Origin: Artemisia argyi
Lineage: Eukaryota; Streptophyta; Magnoliopsida; Asterales; Asteraceae
Assembly (NCBI GenBank): GCA_030686995.1
Contig: CM060680.1
Span: forward strand, 197,209,322-197,273,321
Direction of reading: 5' to 3'
Length of the DNA stretch: 64,000 nt
Position numbers and translations under genes: made by a program. Within the stretch, counting starts at the first letter, position 1. Every line of letters starts with the position of its first letter. The notes below the pieces were generated by a model that did not search any database, was not told the origin of the DNA, and saw only the letters and a program-made list of their open reading frames with translations. Below, one piece after another: positions 44,862 through 56,345 of the stretch.

Positions 44862-44873
44862 TGGTATCAAATC
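44862..44873 (+). other. Element D primer-binding site (degenerate)
   Basis: TGGTATCAAATC lies 2 bp after the LTR. Only eight bases match the initiator tRNA-Met complement, as in element C. Confidence 0.6.
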
Positions 44874-44943
44874 CTCGGGAGAGTCTCTGTGATACTAAGA
44901 AGCACAAATCTTACGCTTTTTCAATCCAAAACAATCAAGAAAA

Positions 44944-47658
44944 ATGCCTGGATCAGATGATGAAGTTGATACAACCCAGAACCAAAACACCACTTCTCTC
45001 CAACAACTCAATCTCTTCAACAGTAATGCTAAATTCCCATATTTGAAGAATGCTGAAGACTATGATTTGTGGTCCATGAAGATGCAAAACTGGATCACAA
45101 ACATTGACTGGAATCTTTAGGAAGTTGTCCGTAAGGGGAACAGCCTGAAGAAACATGTTAAAGATGCTGATAGGATTGTCACTATTGTAGGTCCCAAAAC
45201 TGCTGAAGAGGTTCTAGCCGTGCAAAGGGAGAATAAGGTAAGAACAATTCTGCTTCAAGCCATACCTGATGACCACATGGGTGACTTCCACTTCATGGAG
45301 GATGCCAAGGACATCTGGTTGGCTATCAAGGCTAGATTTGGAGCGAATGAAGAATCAAGAAGAATGAAGAGGTCAATGCTGAAGCAGCAGTTTCAAGAGT
45401 TTCAGATATCTGAGGAAGAAGGAATCCACAAAGGCTATGACAGGTTCCACAAGATCTTGAGTCAACTAAGTTAGCTGAAGGCTAGGCCAGATAATGAGGA
45501 CTGCAATGCTAAGTTTCTGAGATCATTGCCACCATCATGGTTGCAAGTCAGCATTGCTCTTAAAGCTAAAGAAGGGTTGGACATGATTTCCTTTGATGAC
45601 CTCTACAACAGACTCAAATCTCTTGAGCCTGATGTTAGAAGTCCCATTCGACCATCCACTCACTCAGCCTTCGTCAGCACCACTACAAAACCGGTGCACC
45701 ATGCCTCAAGTTCTTACACCTCAGGAGCATCTTCTCAAACCCAAACTAAATCAGCTCCTAAATCAAAATCCAGTAGTGTAATGGATGATATTGTTCATTC
45801 ATTTGTGGCTGAATATGAACATCAGCAGTTTCTTGCTTATGAGGATTTTGAATAGGTGGATCCATTGGAGATGGAGGAGATGCACTTGAAATGGCAGCTA
45901 GCAATGATTTCTATGAACATCAAGAGGTTTGAGACTAAGTCTGGGAGAAAGTTTGGTTTTAATGGAAGAGAGGCAGCAAGGTTTGACAGAAGGAAGGTTA
46001 AATGCTACACTTGTGGTCAAATGGGCCATTTTTCAAGAGAGTGCAAGGAAAGAAAGTCTGGTGATGAAGTTAGATATGGCTCATATCCATTGGAATTAGG
46101 GACTTCTAAAGCTACACCTTCCAAAGCTTTGGTGACTCTGGATCACCAGATTGATTGGGCTAAACATGAACCTGATGAAGAGGTAACTTCTGAACAAGTG
46201 AATTTGCTGGCTTACTCCCCTTCAGAGGACAAGAAGGAACAAGTCTCTTTGATGGGCATCTCTCAGGTACACAATTGTGTGTTTGGATGTAGTGTAAGAT
46301 ACAATGAACTTAAACAAGAATATGATGAATTGAAACCTAAGTACAATGAGTGTTATATAGAAGTTAAGGCCTATAAAAAGGCTTTAAAAACTTTAGAAAA
46401 ACAAAAGGTCTGATTTCAAAAGAATCAACTAAAATATGATGAAAAGATAAGAGTTCTAGAAAGTGATTTAGAATGTGCAAAGATAGATTTAAGACGTACT
46501 GAAAAAGGGAAATCTGATATAGAAAAGGAAAAACAAGAATTACAAGTTAAGTTAGATAAAGAGGTAGCTGGTCGTATGAAGTGGCAGGAAGGAGCATCTA
46601 ATTTGAATAAATTGATTGATGGTCGCCAATCTGTTAGGTCTAGAAAAGCATTGGGATATGAAATATATATAGATCCTGAAGAGTTAACTTATCCTGATAT
46701 GTCTAGTGTTTTTGACCCTGAACCAGCCTTAGCATATCAAACACCTGTAAAATTTGTTAAGGAAGGGGGAATCAATGCTGTCCCTGGACCTATAAGAGGG
46801 GAACATATGCCTATAGACATGTCCATACCTGTTGACTTTGATGGATCACACCATCTCTATGGCAAAACGTCAAGTGACTTGCCAGACCCTATTATTAAAT
46901 CTACTGACTTTGTCTCTTGTTGTGACAGTGACAAGTCTTCTGATGAAGGGTCTACTTCATTTGCCAGTTGTGATTCAAGTGAGAAGTCAGACCTGCCCAA
47001 GACCACTCCCAAGACCACTTTCAAGACCACACCCAAGACTCCCCACAAGCCTGCTAGAGTTACTGCTGATTCCAAGCCAGTTTCTTCTGAAGACTTGTTT
47101 TCTAATTCTTTCCAAAACAATATTTCTAGTTCTGTTAAAAACAATTCTGTTAATCATTGTGGTTTAAATGCTTTTTCATATTATGGAACTTCCTTCAATT
47201 TGAATAAATTTTCTAAAAAGAAGAAATGTTTTGTGTGTGGAAGCAAATTTCATTTGATTAAGGATTGTACTTTTCATGAGCAAAGAATGGGTGTATGTTT
47301 TAGTCAAAGAAAACCTAGGCAAATGTGGAAGAATGTTAATGATATACCCTCTTTTATTCCACATCAGCAAAAATCCAATTCTGCTGAACCACATTCTTCA
47401 TGGAGAAGAACCAGTACTAGACCTTATGTTTGACCCACTAGTTCTTTCTTTTCTAATGGTTATTGGCCTAGACAGTTTGACTCAATGTATGTTGGTGGAA
47501 GGTATTGGGATACTGCTATGAAGCCCTCAGCAGGTTGTTCTTGGACAAAGAAGGGACCTAATTTGCATTACAGGCCCAAGAACAATGGTGGATCTAAAAC
47601 ATCCACATGGCCTATCTCTAATGATCCACAAGTCAGGCTCAAGTCAGCAATGACTTGA
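44944..47658 (+). pseudogene. Element D gag
   Basis: One frame of 904 codons from ATG 44944 to TGA 47656-47658, with internal stops at 45118 (TAG), 45472 (TAG), 45853 (TAG), 46411 (TGA) and 47431 (TGA). The Copia gag domain (YDLWSMKMQNWI, AKDIWLAIKARFG) precedes an intact zinc knuckle CYTCGQMGHFSREC near 46000-46045, then charged helical sequence (LKQEYDELKPKYNECYIE) and a second, incomplete knuckle (CFVCGSKFHLIKDC) near 47229-47270. Two of the TAG codons sit where CAG is most likely, and one where TGG is expected. Gag would build the particle. Confidence 0.88.
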
Positions 47659-47670
47659 GTCTCCAATGTG

Positions 47671-47704
47671 TACTAACTTTTGTATATTTTTGTTGTTGTT
47701 GTAG
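47671..47704 (+). promoter_or_regulatory. Splice-acceptor-like sequence between gag and pol in D
   Basis: TACTAAC at 47671-47677 is followed by a T-rich stretch and TTGTTGTTGTAG ending at 47704. The pol frame opens immediately after that AG. Branch point to AG distance is about 28 nt, normal for plant introns. A donor-like AAGGTAAGAA occurs in gag at 45235-45244, and splicing 45237 to 47705 would keep frame. Splicing is inference. Confidence 0.4.
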
Positions 47705-49009
47705 GATCATCCTCTGAAAAGTACTGAAGTAGGCATAGTTGATAGTGGTTGTTCCAGAAGTACGCCAGGGAACAAGGACAAGATGCATGACTTTGTGCCT
47801 ATAGAAGGAGGAGGCAGTGTAACTTTTGGTGGTGGAGATGGGAAAATTACTAGGAAAGGAACTATTAAAACACCTCTGTTAGATTTTGAGAATGTTTTTT
47901 ATGTGAAGGAACTGGAGCACTTTAATCTGTTCTCTGTATCACAAATTTGTGACACTAAGAATAAGGTTTTCTTCTCTGAGGATGAATGTCTTGTGCTCTC
48001 CAAGGACTTCAAAATTCCAGAAGATACAACTGTTTTGCTGAGAGTTCCTAGAACCTTCAACTTGTACACATTCAATCTGAATGATGTTAAGCCAGAAGGT
48101 GATGTAACATGTTTGGTGGCCAAAGCTTCCCAGGATGAATCTACCAAGTGGCACAGGAGAATGGCTCATGTAAACTACAAGACTATCAATAAGTTGTCTA
48201 AACTTGGACTTTTTCAGGGCCTTCTTTCTAAACTCTTCACAAATGAACACAATTGTATTGCTTGCAACAAGGGAAAGCAACACAGAGCCTCTTACAAAGC
48301 CAGTAAAGCTGTGAGCACCATCTCAGAACCTCTTCAGTTGCTACACATGGATCTCTTTGGTCCAACTCCTATCAGAAGTATTGATCATAAGTACTTCTGC
48401 CTGGTTATCACAGATGATTATAGCAGGTTTTGCTGGGTATTCTTTCTCAAAACTAAAGATGAAACTACTCCTATTTTGAAAGAATTCATCACTTTAATTG
48501 AAAACCAGCTAAATAAAAAGGTTAAAGGCATTAGGTATGCCAATGGGACAGAATTCAAAAATGTTGTTTTCATAGAATTCTGTAAGTCTAACGGGATTAG
48601 AAGGGACTATAGTACTCCAAAAACCCCACAACAAAATGGGGTTGCTGAAAGGAAAAATAGAACCTTAACTGAGGCAGCAAGATCCATGCTTGCAGACTCT
48701 AAATTACCCACTATGTTTTGGACTGAAGCAGTAAGTACTGCTTGCTATGTCTTGAACAAGGTATCCATCACTAGACATCATGTCAAGACACCTTATGAAC
48801 TTCTCACTGGGAAAGTTCCAGACATTCATTACCTTGAACCTTTTGGTTGCAAAGTGACCATTTTGAATACTGCTGATACACTGGGTAAGTTTGATGGGAA
48901 AGCTGATGAGGGATACATTGTGGGTTATTCAGCTCATAGCAAGGCCTATAGGGTTTATAATTTGAATGCCAAAAGGATAGAGGAGACCCTTAACCTAAGA
49001 TTTCTTTAA
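47705..49009 (+). pseudogene. Element D pol: protease and integrase
   Basis: The frame opens at 47705 and reads GIVDSGCSRSTPGNKDK. The protease DSG is present but the usual HMTG after it is STPG. A zinc finger (HRRMAHVNY, CIACNKGK) leads to the integrase core with LHMDLFGP, YANGTEF and GVAERKNRT. The middle acidic residue is missing: relatives have DNGTEF but here it is ANGTEF (GCC at 48539-48541). The third Glu is present. TAA at 49007-49009 ends the frame; the reverse transcriptase follows in the same frame, so this stop is probably a mutation. Confidence 0.92.
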
Positions 49010-50850
49010 GATCACCCTAATACTCAAGGACAGGGCCATTCTTGGTATTTTGACCTAGATTATTTGACTGATTATTTGGGGTACACTAGACATGTTTCTA
49101 ATCCTAATGTAGGTACCAAAGATCCAATTTCTAACCCTGCAGGTTCCATGGATGATGACTTAGAGAGTGACTCTGAGCCAGATGAAAATACCAATGTTGT
49201 ACCTTCTTTTCCACCTAACCATTTTGTAGGAAATCATTCTGCTGCTGAACAAGAAGATGAGTCCCATTATGTAGAGGATCTTGCTAGACTTAAGAAGCAA
49301 GAACATGCTGCTACTCAGGAAGCTCAGAGACTCAGTGAAAAGGTTGCACAAGAAACTGATGCCATACTTCAGCAATCAGCACTAGCAGTCAGTGGAAACA
49401 AGGATGCTACTGACAGTTCTTCTGAAGGCTCTCCTATTCCTACTGATAAGCTCAAAGTTGCTGATACTCCTGCTGCACAATCTCCCATTTCTACTAAAGC
49501 TTCAACAGAATTTGAGAAGCCCTTTACCAGATTTCCAAGTCCTTCTGATCTTAGCAATTGTCAACCCAAGCCTGGTCTCTTTCACTCAGCTTCTTATGAT
49601 ACTGAGTTTGGGCCTATTGTCAACAACCTTGATGCCACAATTGATGTCAACCCTACAGCAACAAAGAGGATTAATAATGATCGTCCCCTATCCAAGATTA
49701 TTGGAGATCCTCAAGCACCTATTAGAACTAGAAGCACTGTCAAGAACACTAAATATGGTGAAGTTGCTTTCATCTCCTATGTATACAATCAAAAGAGGGA
49801 CAATCATACAGACTTCAAACATTGTCTGTTTGCATGCTTCCTTTCTCAGATAGAGCCAACTAGTGTTCCTCAAGCACTGGCTGATTCAAGTTGGCTTGAA
49901 GCAATGCAAGAAGAGATGTTGCAATTTAAGAATCAGCATGTTTGGATATTGGTTCCTCTCCCTGATGGTAAATATGCCATTGGGACAAAATGGATTTTGA
50001 AGAACAAAAGAGATGCCAGGGGAATTATGGTGAAAACAAAGCAAGATTAGTGGCTCAAGGGTTTAGGCAAGAGGAAGGCATTGACTATGATGAGGTCTTT
50101 GCACCAGTGGCCAGAGTTGAAGCAATCAGGATATTTCTGGCCTATGCATCATATATGGGCTTTATGGTTTATTAGATGGATGTCAAAGGTGCTTTCTTGT
50201 ATGGTAAGATTGAAGAGGAGGTTTATGTGACTCAACCCAAGGGATTTGAAGACCCTGATCATCTTGAGTATGTGTATAAGGTTGTCAAAGCTCTCTATGG
50301 ACTTCATCAGGCTCCTAGAGCTTGGTATGCTAGACTTTCTACATTTCTGCTAAAGCATGGCTACAGAAGAGGTGCCATTGACAAGACTCTATTCCTAAAG
50401 AAAGACTCCAGGGATATTATTCTTGTGCAGGTTTATGTGGATGACATTATATTTGGTTCCACCAAAGAAGCATGGTGTAGAGAGTTTGAGGATTTTATGA
50501 AGGGCGAATTTCAAATGAGTGCCATGGGGGAGCTCACTTTATTTTTGGGTTTACAGGTTCAGCAGAAACCTGATGGTATTTTTATTCATCAGGAGAAGTA
50601 TGTAAAGGATATGTTGACAAAGTTTGATATGGAGAATGTCAGGACTGCCACTACTCCCTATGAAGCTCCCAAACCAAAGAACAATCTTGATCCTGATCTT
50701 CCTGTGAATGTTCATTTATACAGGTCAATGATTGGTTCTTTGATGTATTTGACTGCTTCTAGACCTGATATTACATTTGCTGTGAGTGCATGTTCAAGGC
50801 ACCAAGTCACTCCACTTACCTCTCACTTGAATGCTGTCAAAAAAGATTTT
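49010..50850 (+). pseudogene. Element D pol: reverse transcriptase
   Basis: A linker runs through acidic Ser-rich sequence to WLEAMQEEMLQFKNQHVWILV and ends in a one-base deletion near 50033. The next frame gives [23 protein letters not shown] with a TAG at 50173 (CAG expected in YQMDVK), then [13 protein letters not shown] and the catalytic [11 protein letters not shown] near 50440, [12 protein letters not shown] and [15 protein letters not shown]. An extra A in a run near 50838 shifts the frame before RNase H. The catalytic aspartates are intact. Confidence 0.92.
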
Positions 50851-51376
50851 TAAGTACCTAAAAGGCCAACCCAAATTAGGTCTTTGGTATCTAAAAGAAT
50901 CTCCATTTCAACTAGCAGCTTATAGTGACAGTGACTATCCTGGTGCCAATATGGATAGAAGATCCACAACTGGAGGTTGCCAATTCCTTGGAAGGAGACT
51001 GATTTCTTGGCAATGCAAGAAACAGACCATTGTTGCTACCTCTACTACTGAAGCAGAGTATGTTGCTGCTGCCAATTGTTGTGGACAGGTTCTATGGATT
51101 CAGAATCAATTGCTGGATTATGGGTATAATTTCATGAATACCACCATTTTCATTGACAATCAAAGTACCATTTGTATTGTTAAAAATCCAGTTTTTCATA
51201 ATAGAACCAAACATATTGAAATTAGACACCACTTTATCAGGGATGCTTATGAGAAACATTTAATTAAAGTGGTAAAAATACACACAGATGATAATGTGGC
51301 AGATTTGTTAACCAAAGCTTTTGATGGACCAAGGTTTCAACATCTAGTGGTCCATATTGGTATGCTTAACCCTTAA
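50831..51376 (+). pseudogene. Element D pol: RNase H
   Basis: The frame gives [91 protein letters not shown] and DLLTKAFD, the complete Copia RNase H with D-E-D acidic residues visible. TAA ends it at 51376. It would remove RNA from hybrids during reverse transcription. Confidence 0.92.
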
Positions 51377-51949
51377 CTGCAAAGTTTAAGGGGAGGCATA
51401 AGCCTCAGGGGAGCCATATGCCTCAGGGGAGGATTGTGAGTGTAAACTTTGTAGAATTGTATAATTTGTATACTTTTCGAGTTTTTAACACTAACCAACT
51501 AATGTATTGTAAGTTTGTTTGGTCTTTTTGTTAGTATGTGTCCGTTTTGTAGAATGCCATTGCAAGTTGTTGATGAGTTTAACCATGATATGTTAATATG
51601 GTTGCTGAGATGTGTTTCTTCTGAAGTCTAATGGAGGCTAAGATTGATTTCTACTGATTCAAAATATACAGAGATCAAAATTAGCAAATGAGTTTCCATT
51701 CATTCTAAGAACATATTGCAGCTTACAAACAACTTCAAATGAAATTACAAGATGCAATCCTATACAAGTCTAAATTAGTCTAGCTTCTATCATCTATTAC
51801 AAAAGCTGATACATAACCAGTATGATGAAGAAGCTGAAGCTGAAGATGAAAATGGAAAAAGAAGAGGAGGAAGAATGATGAAAACGACGATGAAGATGCT
51901 CAAGAACCAAGGTTTATAATTTTGGTCCCTGGCAACATCCCATCATCAC
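51377..51949 (+). other. Element D post-pol interval with PPT-like repeats
   Basis: 51388-51396, 51407-51413 and 51425-51440 carry AGGGGAG motifs joined by CCTCA. The last (AGGGGAGGATTGTGAG) matches 14 of 16 bases of the terminal tract plus LTR start at 57119. No sense ORF is seen. A purine-rich stretch follows near 51828-51900. Confidence 0.6.
51425..51440 (+). other. Internal PPT-like motif after pol in element D
   Basis: AGGGGAGGATTGTGAG compared with AGGGGAGGATTGTTGG at 57119-57134, where the LTR begins at TG. The copy lies about 50 bp after the pol stop. Confidence 0.6.
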
Positions 51950-52378
51950 CTACACCATTTTCCTTTTCCCCTTACCCACGACATCTGTCTTCTTCCCCTT
52001 TCCCTTGCTTCCATGGCATGAAGAACCAGGTCCTGGAGCAGGAAGACCTAACACCACACTTAGTGATGTTGGAAGAGATGGATTTCTCTTCCTAGGCCTT
52101 GTTTGGGGTCTCTCTGGTGTGGAAGGAGGAAGAAATGAGGGATCTTCGTCTTCATCCTCTGAAGAGTATTCATCAGATGTGAAAATGAAGGGAGAGACAT
52201 ATTGTCTCTCAGCAGGAATGGGGGCATTATTTGCTTCCCCCTTCTCCAAGGCATTCCATCGCCTTTCCAACTCACGGGCATAATCAGAATCATCTATTTC
52301 TGATGGATATTGTGGAAGATCATCGGATGAGGAGGAAGAGAAGGAGGATATGTCTATGATTTCAGGCTTGGAGGACAT
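51950..52378 (-). CDS. Antisense acidic ORF in element D (142 aa)
   Basis: An uninterrupted minus-strand frame starts at ATG 52378 and ends at 51950. A further 72 in-frame codons lie upstream of that ATG, but the ATG follows a typical AT-rich leader. The product has a Ser-rich acidic head (SSFSSSSSDDLPQYPSEIDD), a helix (ARELERRWNALEKGE), a second acidic patch (SEDEDEDP), a Pro/Arg-rich stretch (RPQTRPRKRNPSLP) and a Gly/Lys-rich basic tail (GSKGKGKKTDVVGKGKRK), possibly a nuclear localisation signal. I recognise no family. It is the only ORF in the element without lesions. Antisense accessory ORFs are known in some Gypsy retrotransposons; I am not aware of this one. Confidence 0.5.
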   Translation of the reverse strand: MSSKPEIIDISSFSSSSSDDLPQYPSEIDDSDYARELERRWNALEKGEANNAPIPAERQYVSPFIFTSDEYSSEDEDEDPSFLPPSTPERPQTRPRKRNPSLPTSLSVVLGLPAPGPGSSCHGSKGKGKKTDVVGKGKRKMV

Positions 52379-52823
52379 TATTTGAGGGAGAATTGGGATT
52401 AATTGTGAAATTAGGGTTTTGAGATGATTTGGGGATAATTTGATGTCTGAGAATTGTAATTTGGGGTTATTAAATAAGCAAAGTTTAGGCGTTATGATAA
52501 TTAATGCGAGTTGGGTAGCACAGTAAAAATCAAGATATTCACCGAAGATATTTTTACATTTACTTGGTTTCTGCTGATGTTGACCATTCCTCAACAGATT
52601 TGACCATCATTGCTGCTGAAGGGTAATTTTGAATTTAGAGGATCTTACTTTACACGTCAAACTTGGTCAACAATCAGTTCCGATAATTTTGACAACGATT
52701 GGGGAACTTCCAAATATAACCTACTTCGCATATCTCTTCCTAAACAAAATTATTCGCTTATTACTCCATTTAAACCCATAATTCTTTGAGTAATTCATAA
52801 CCGTCTCACACAAATTTATCCAA
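52379..52823. promoter_or_regulatory. Divergent intergenic interval between antisense ORF and env-like ORF
   Basis: On the minus strand it has TTATTTAATAA at about 52469-52479 and AAACCCTAAT (telobox-like, plus-strand ATTAGGGTTT at about 52411-52420) ahead of the antisense ATG. On the plus strand CAAATATAACC (about 52711-52721) and an AT-rich, CA-rich leader precede the env-like ATG at 52824. The interval could promote both. This is inference from motif and layout. Confidence 0.4.
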
Positions 52824-53500
52824 ATGGCGCAACTTGAATTGAAGAGAGATCATAACAAGTATGCTATTCGGAAAAAGGCTAAGGGACATAAAGAGTTTGA
52901 TTTAATGGTGGAGTTTCTGCAGCGATCAAAGATTCATTATGCTTTGACACATTGTCCCAATCTGAAATATGTATCAATGGTGACACAATTTTGGGCATTT
53001 GTTGCAAAGAGATCTAACATAAAGATTGTTGCTGTAATTGAAGGTGTAGAGTATGTGGTGACAGAAGGTTTGATCAGGACAAAGCTTCAGTTGGATGATG
53101 AGAATGGTGTATATCACTCCAACACTGCAGAGATTCTTGTTGGGCTAAGGGAAGCTGGATATCAAAGTACTGAAACAACTAAGTGGCAGAAGAATCAATT
53201 TTGTCCCAAGTGGAGGTATTTGGTGCATTTGCTGCTCCAATGTATAAGCAACAAGTGTGGTGGATGGGACCAATTCTCTCTACAATTGGGTTGTGGTATT
53301 GTCTGTCTCTCTAAGGGTCTAACTTATAACTTTTCAAAGTTTATTTTTGAAAATATGCTAGAAAATATTGATAAACAACAGCATAAGTTCTTAATGTACC
53401 CTAGGTTCTTACAAATTATTTTAGACATAACCACTGAAGATAGGACCCATGTGCCTATTAAAGTCTTGGTTCTAAGTTGTTTGCCTCAATGAAAACAAAT
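52824..53500 (+). pseudogene. Element D env-like ORF, N-terminal domain
   Basis: The ATG at 52824 opens 222 codons to 53492. It starts with basic residues (LKRDHNKYAIRKKAKGHKEF), then a domain with DLMVEFLQRSKIHYALTHCP, MVTQFWAFVAKRSN, WRYLVHLLLQCIS and KFLMYPRFLQIILD. The same layout is found in the ORF after pol in element C, and I recognise it from Asteraceae Copia elements. No signal peptide or membrane span is evident. A frameshift near 53480 links it to the low-complexity part. Function unknown. Confidence 0.72.
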
Positions 53501-54792
53501 TATATTAGGGAACATCGCCCTACTCAAAATACTGCTGATGATGGTAATCCATCATCTTCTGGTGTTGCTGCTGATGGTAATCCTTCAGTGGTAATTGAGG
53601 AAGAGCCAGCTACAACTGCTGAACCATTACCTATTTCTTTTGACCTACCTCCACCTTCCCCTGCCCATATGTCACCTATTCCTATTAATTCACCATCCCA
53701 GGTTGCTCCAGTTGAGCAAACTCATGAGATTGAAGATACACTTCAGTCTCTTGAGCCTGAGATCACTAGACTACCTACACCTAGTCCAGTGAGAGAGCCA
53801 GTTGGTAAAGGCTCTCCCAATGTTGTACAGATGTCTATTTCTCCTGCTAGGTCCAATGAAGCTCCATTTACCACTGAGCAATCTATTGGTGGAGTAGAGG
53901 ACCCTGTTACTCTTACTTCTGTATATGATTCACTTTGCAGGTATATGAGAAAACTGATGATCTCCAAAAGGAGCTTGCTGATACCAAGTTTACTCTTGGT
54001 AATGAGATAGAGATGCTGAAAAGAAAAGTTCATGATTTGGAGGCACAATTGTCTCAGCAGAAGAAATGCAAGGGGATACTGGATACTGCAGAAGTGACTC
54101 AGGAGGATAATTTGGACTCTCTTGAAATTTTGGCTGAAGTTGCTAGACAGTCACATGTTTCTTCTCACAAAGCTGCTGAAGTACCTTCATCTAAGCCAAC
54201 AATTCACTTCAGCAAAAGAAGTAGCAGACAATATTTGGCAAAGAAAGCTGCTGAATCTTCCATGATATCAAGTGGTGATATTCTTATGGCAGAAGCTATT
54301 GATACTCTTCAGAAGAAACAATCATCCAGTGCTATTGCTGCTGAAAAATCTACTGATGGAGCTCATGAATCAGTAGATACATTCTTTGTAGCAGGGAAAG
54401 AGTATTTGAATTCCCCTGTTCATAATTCATCTGGGATTAAGCAAGTTTCTCCTGATGACATCACTGAAACTCTCAAGCCTTAAGGATCTACTGATAGTAT
54501 ACTTAATTCAAATGTTCAAGAATTAAATGATGATACTATGGAAGATTTTGATGTTCCTCATGATGATTTTGCTGAAGGGGCTGAAGTGGGTGAGGATGAG
54601 ATTGTTATAGCTGAAGAAAGAGTTGCACAAGAAAAACTCTTTAAAGAATGGGAAGATTATAAAAGGAGTTCAGATATGGCTGAGGCAGAGCAAGCCAAGT
54701 TTGATTCAGAATATCAGTCTGCTACACAAAGATATATTTCTACCCTGCCTATTGAAAGACAGAGAATTGGATGCTGCTGTTCCAAATTTTGA
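53477..54792 (+). pseudogene. Element D env-like ORF, middle low-complexity and coiled-coil region
   Basis: From 53477 the frame gives Pro/Ser/Thr-rich, weakly acidic sequence (PPPSPAHMSPIPINSPSQV). At about 53935 another frame takes over with coiled-coil heptads (KTDDLQKELADTKFTLGNEI, MLKRKVHDLEAQLSQQKK). An in-frame TAA lies at 54481-54483 and the segment then runs to 54792 with acidic sequence (EDEIVIAEERVAQEK). Several frameshifts interrupt it. I do not recognise a family. It looks like a linker between two folded ends. Confidence 0.6.
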
Positions 54793-56275
54793 TGAGTCAG
54801 ACTGGCAGCATATTGGAGAACAAGTGATTGCTAATCCTGACTTAGCTGCTGAAATTCTTGGTGATAAGGTGGATAAAAAGGACTGGGTTTCTGAAATTGT
54901 GAAACAGATGAAGTTAAGGAAGAAAGAAGCAGATGAGCAAAGAGCCAAAGCAAAAAGAGATAAACCCATGACTCAAGCACAGCAAATGGAATATATGAGA
55001 ACATATGTGAAAAGTCAAAGCAGTGCTTTATATAACAATGCTTGGACTAGGAAACAAGTGTGGGCACTTCCAGATGACAAATTAGTTCAGATGTATAATA
55101 GAATCAAGTCTAGGTGTGACAAAGATGGAATGGGTGCTTCTAAGAATGTTCCTATCACTCTTGCTTTGTTCATCTGTTAATATAGATATTCCTGTTGTTG
55201 CTGATAAGGTATCTTTACCTGCCACTTCTGCTGATGTACCACCTATTGCTGCTTCATCTTGTATTGACAAAGGTAAAGCTAAAGTGATAGCAGAAGATCC
55301 TCCATCTAGAAAGAGAACCAGGAAACAAATGGAGGAGGAAAGGTTGGGTGAAGAGGCTACTAAAAGGTTAGATGATGAACAACAAGCTGATCTGGAAAGA
55401 TTTCATGAGATTAAGGAAAGAGAGGTAGAGCTTCAAGCTGCTAGAGCCAAACAGATGAGGAAGGCTATGGATGAACAATATGCATCTGCTGCACTTGAAT
55501 CTTCTCAGGATTCTACTGATGAACAATTGGATAATCCATTAGTGGAAACTGATGCTGCAGAAGGTATATCTACTGAAGTTGAAGTTCCTGATGAACCTTC
55601 TTTACCTCATGATGCCATTTATGTTCCTGGAAGAAGACCTAAGAGAATGGCTAAGGTCAGAACTTCACATTCAGCACAAAGACTAATTGATGTGAATGCT
55701 TCTGATGCTTCATTTATCAAAGAAGGATCCCCTGATGATTGGCCTGAGGCAACTAGAGATGTTTTGGTTCACTGGGAGTTGACGAAAAATGGACAGATCA
55801 ACACCATTTATAGACTAGATAAAAGTTATATATCCTTTACATTTCTACAAGAAATACTACACTTGTGGATCATCAGGATTTGCTCACTCTCAATGATTTG
55901 GTTCACAAATTTTACACAAATCATACTCCTACAGGGTCTGGATTGTATTTATTGGGTGATCTCAGAGTGTTGTTTGATTCTTCTACTCCCACTGGTGCTG
56001 GTTATGACATATGGAAAAACAATCAGAGATGGAAGGTTCAGAGTTGGAAGTTTTATCCTATGCCATATGTTCATGTGTTGGAAACTACATCTGGACTCAG
56101 ACTTATTATGGATCTTGGCAAGAGGAATCCTCTGACAGTGTCTCTGATGGAGAAAATGCTTCAACAAAAGTTGGAGATTCCTCCTGATCCAGTTGGGAAT
56201 GCAAGGTTGTTTGTTGAATCTTTGGTGAAAGTCTTCAAGCTCAGGATTAGGACTTCCAGAGCAGCTTCTGTTTGA
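54770..56275 (+). pseudogene. Element D env-like ORF, C-terminal region
   Basis: Three frames carry one broken ORF: 54623-55180 (DESDWQHIGEQVIANPDLAAEIL, KLRKKEADEQRAKAKR), 55116-56135 with a basic-acidic helix (RKRTRKQMEEERLGEEATKR), and 55865-56275 with a compact end domain (WKVQSWKFYPMPYVHVLETT and MEKMLQQKLEIPPDPVG). The last matches a C-terminal module I recall from Asteraceae retroelement proteins. The stop at 56273-56275 is probably natural. There is no transmembrane segment, so envelope function is not supported. Confidence 0.65.
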
Positions 56276-56307
56276 TGGTATATTGTTGTATATTTATTTC
56301 TTTTATT

Positions 56308-56345
<38 letters not shown>

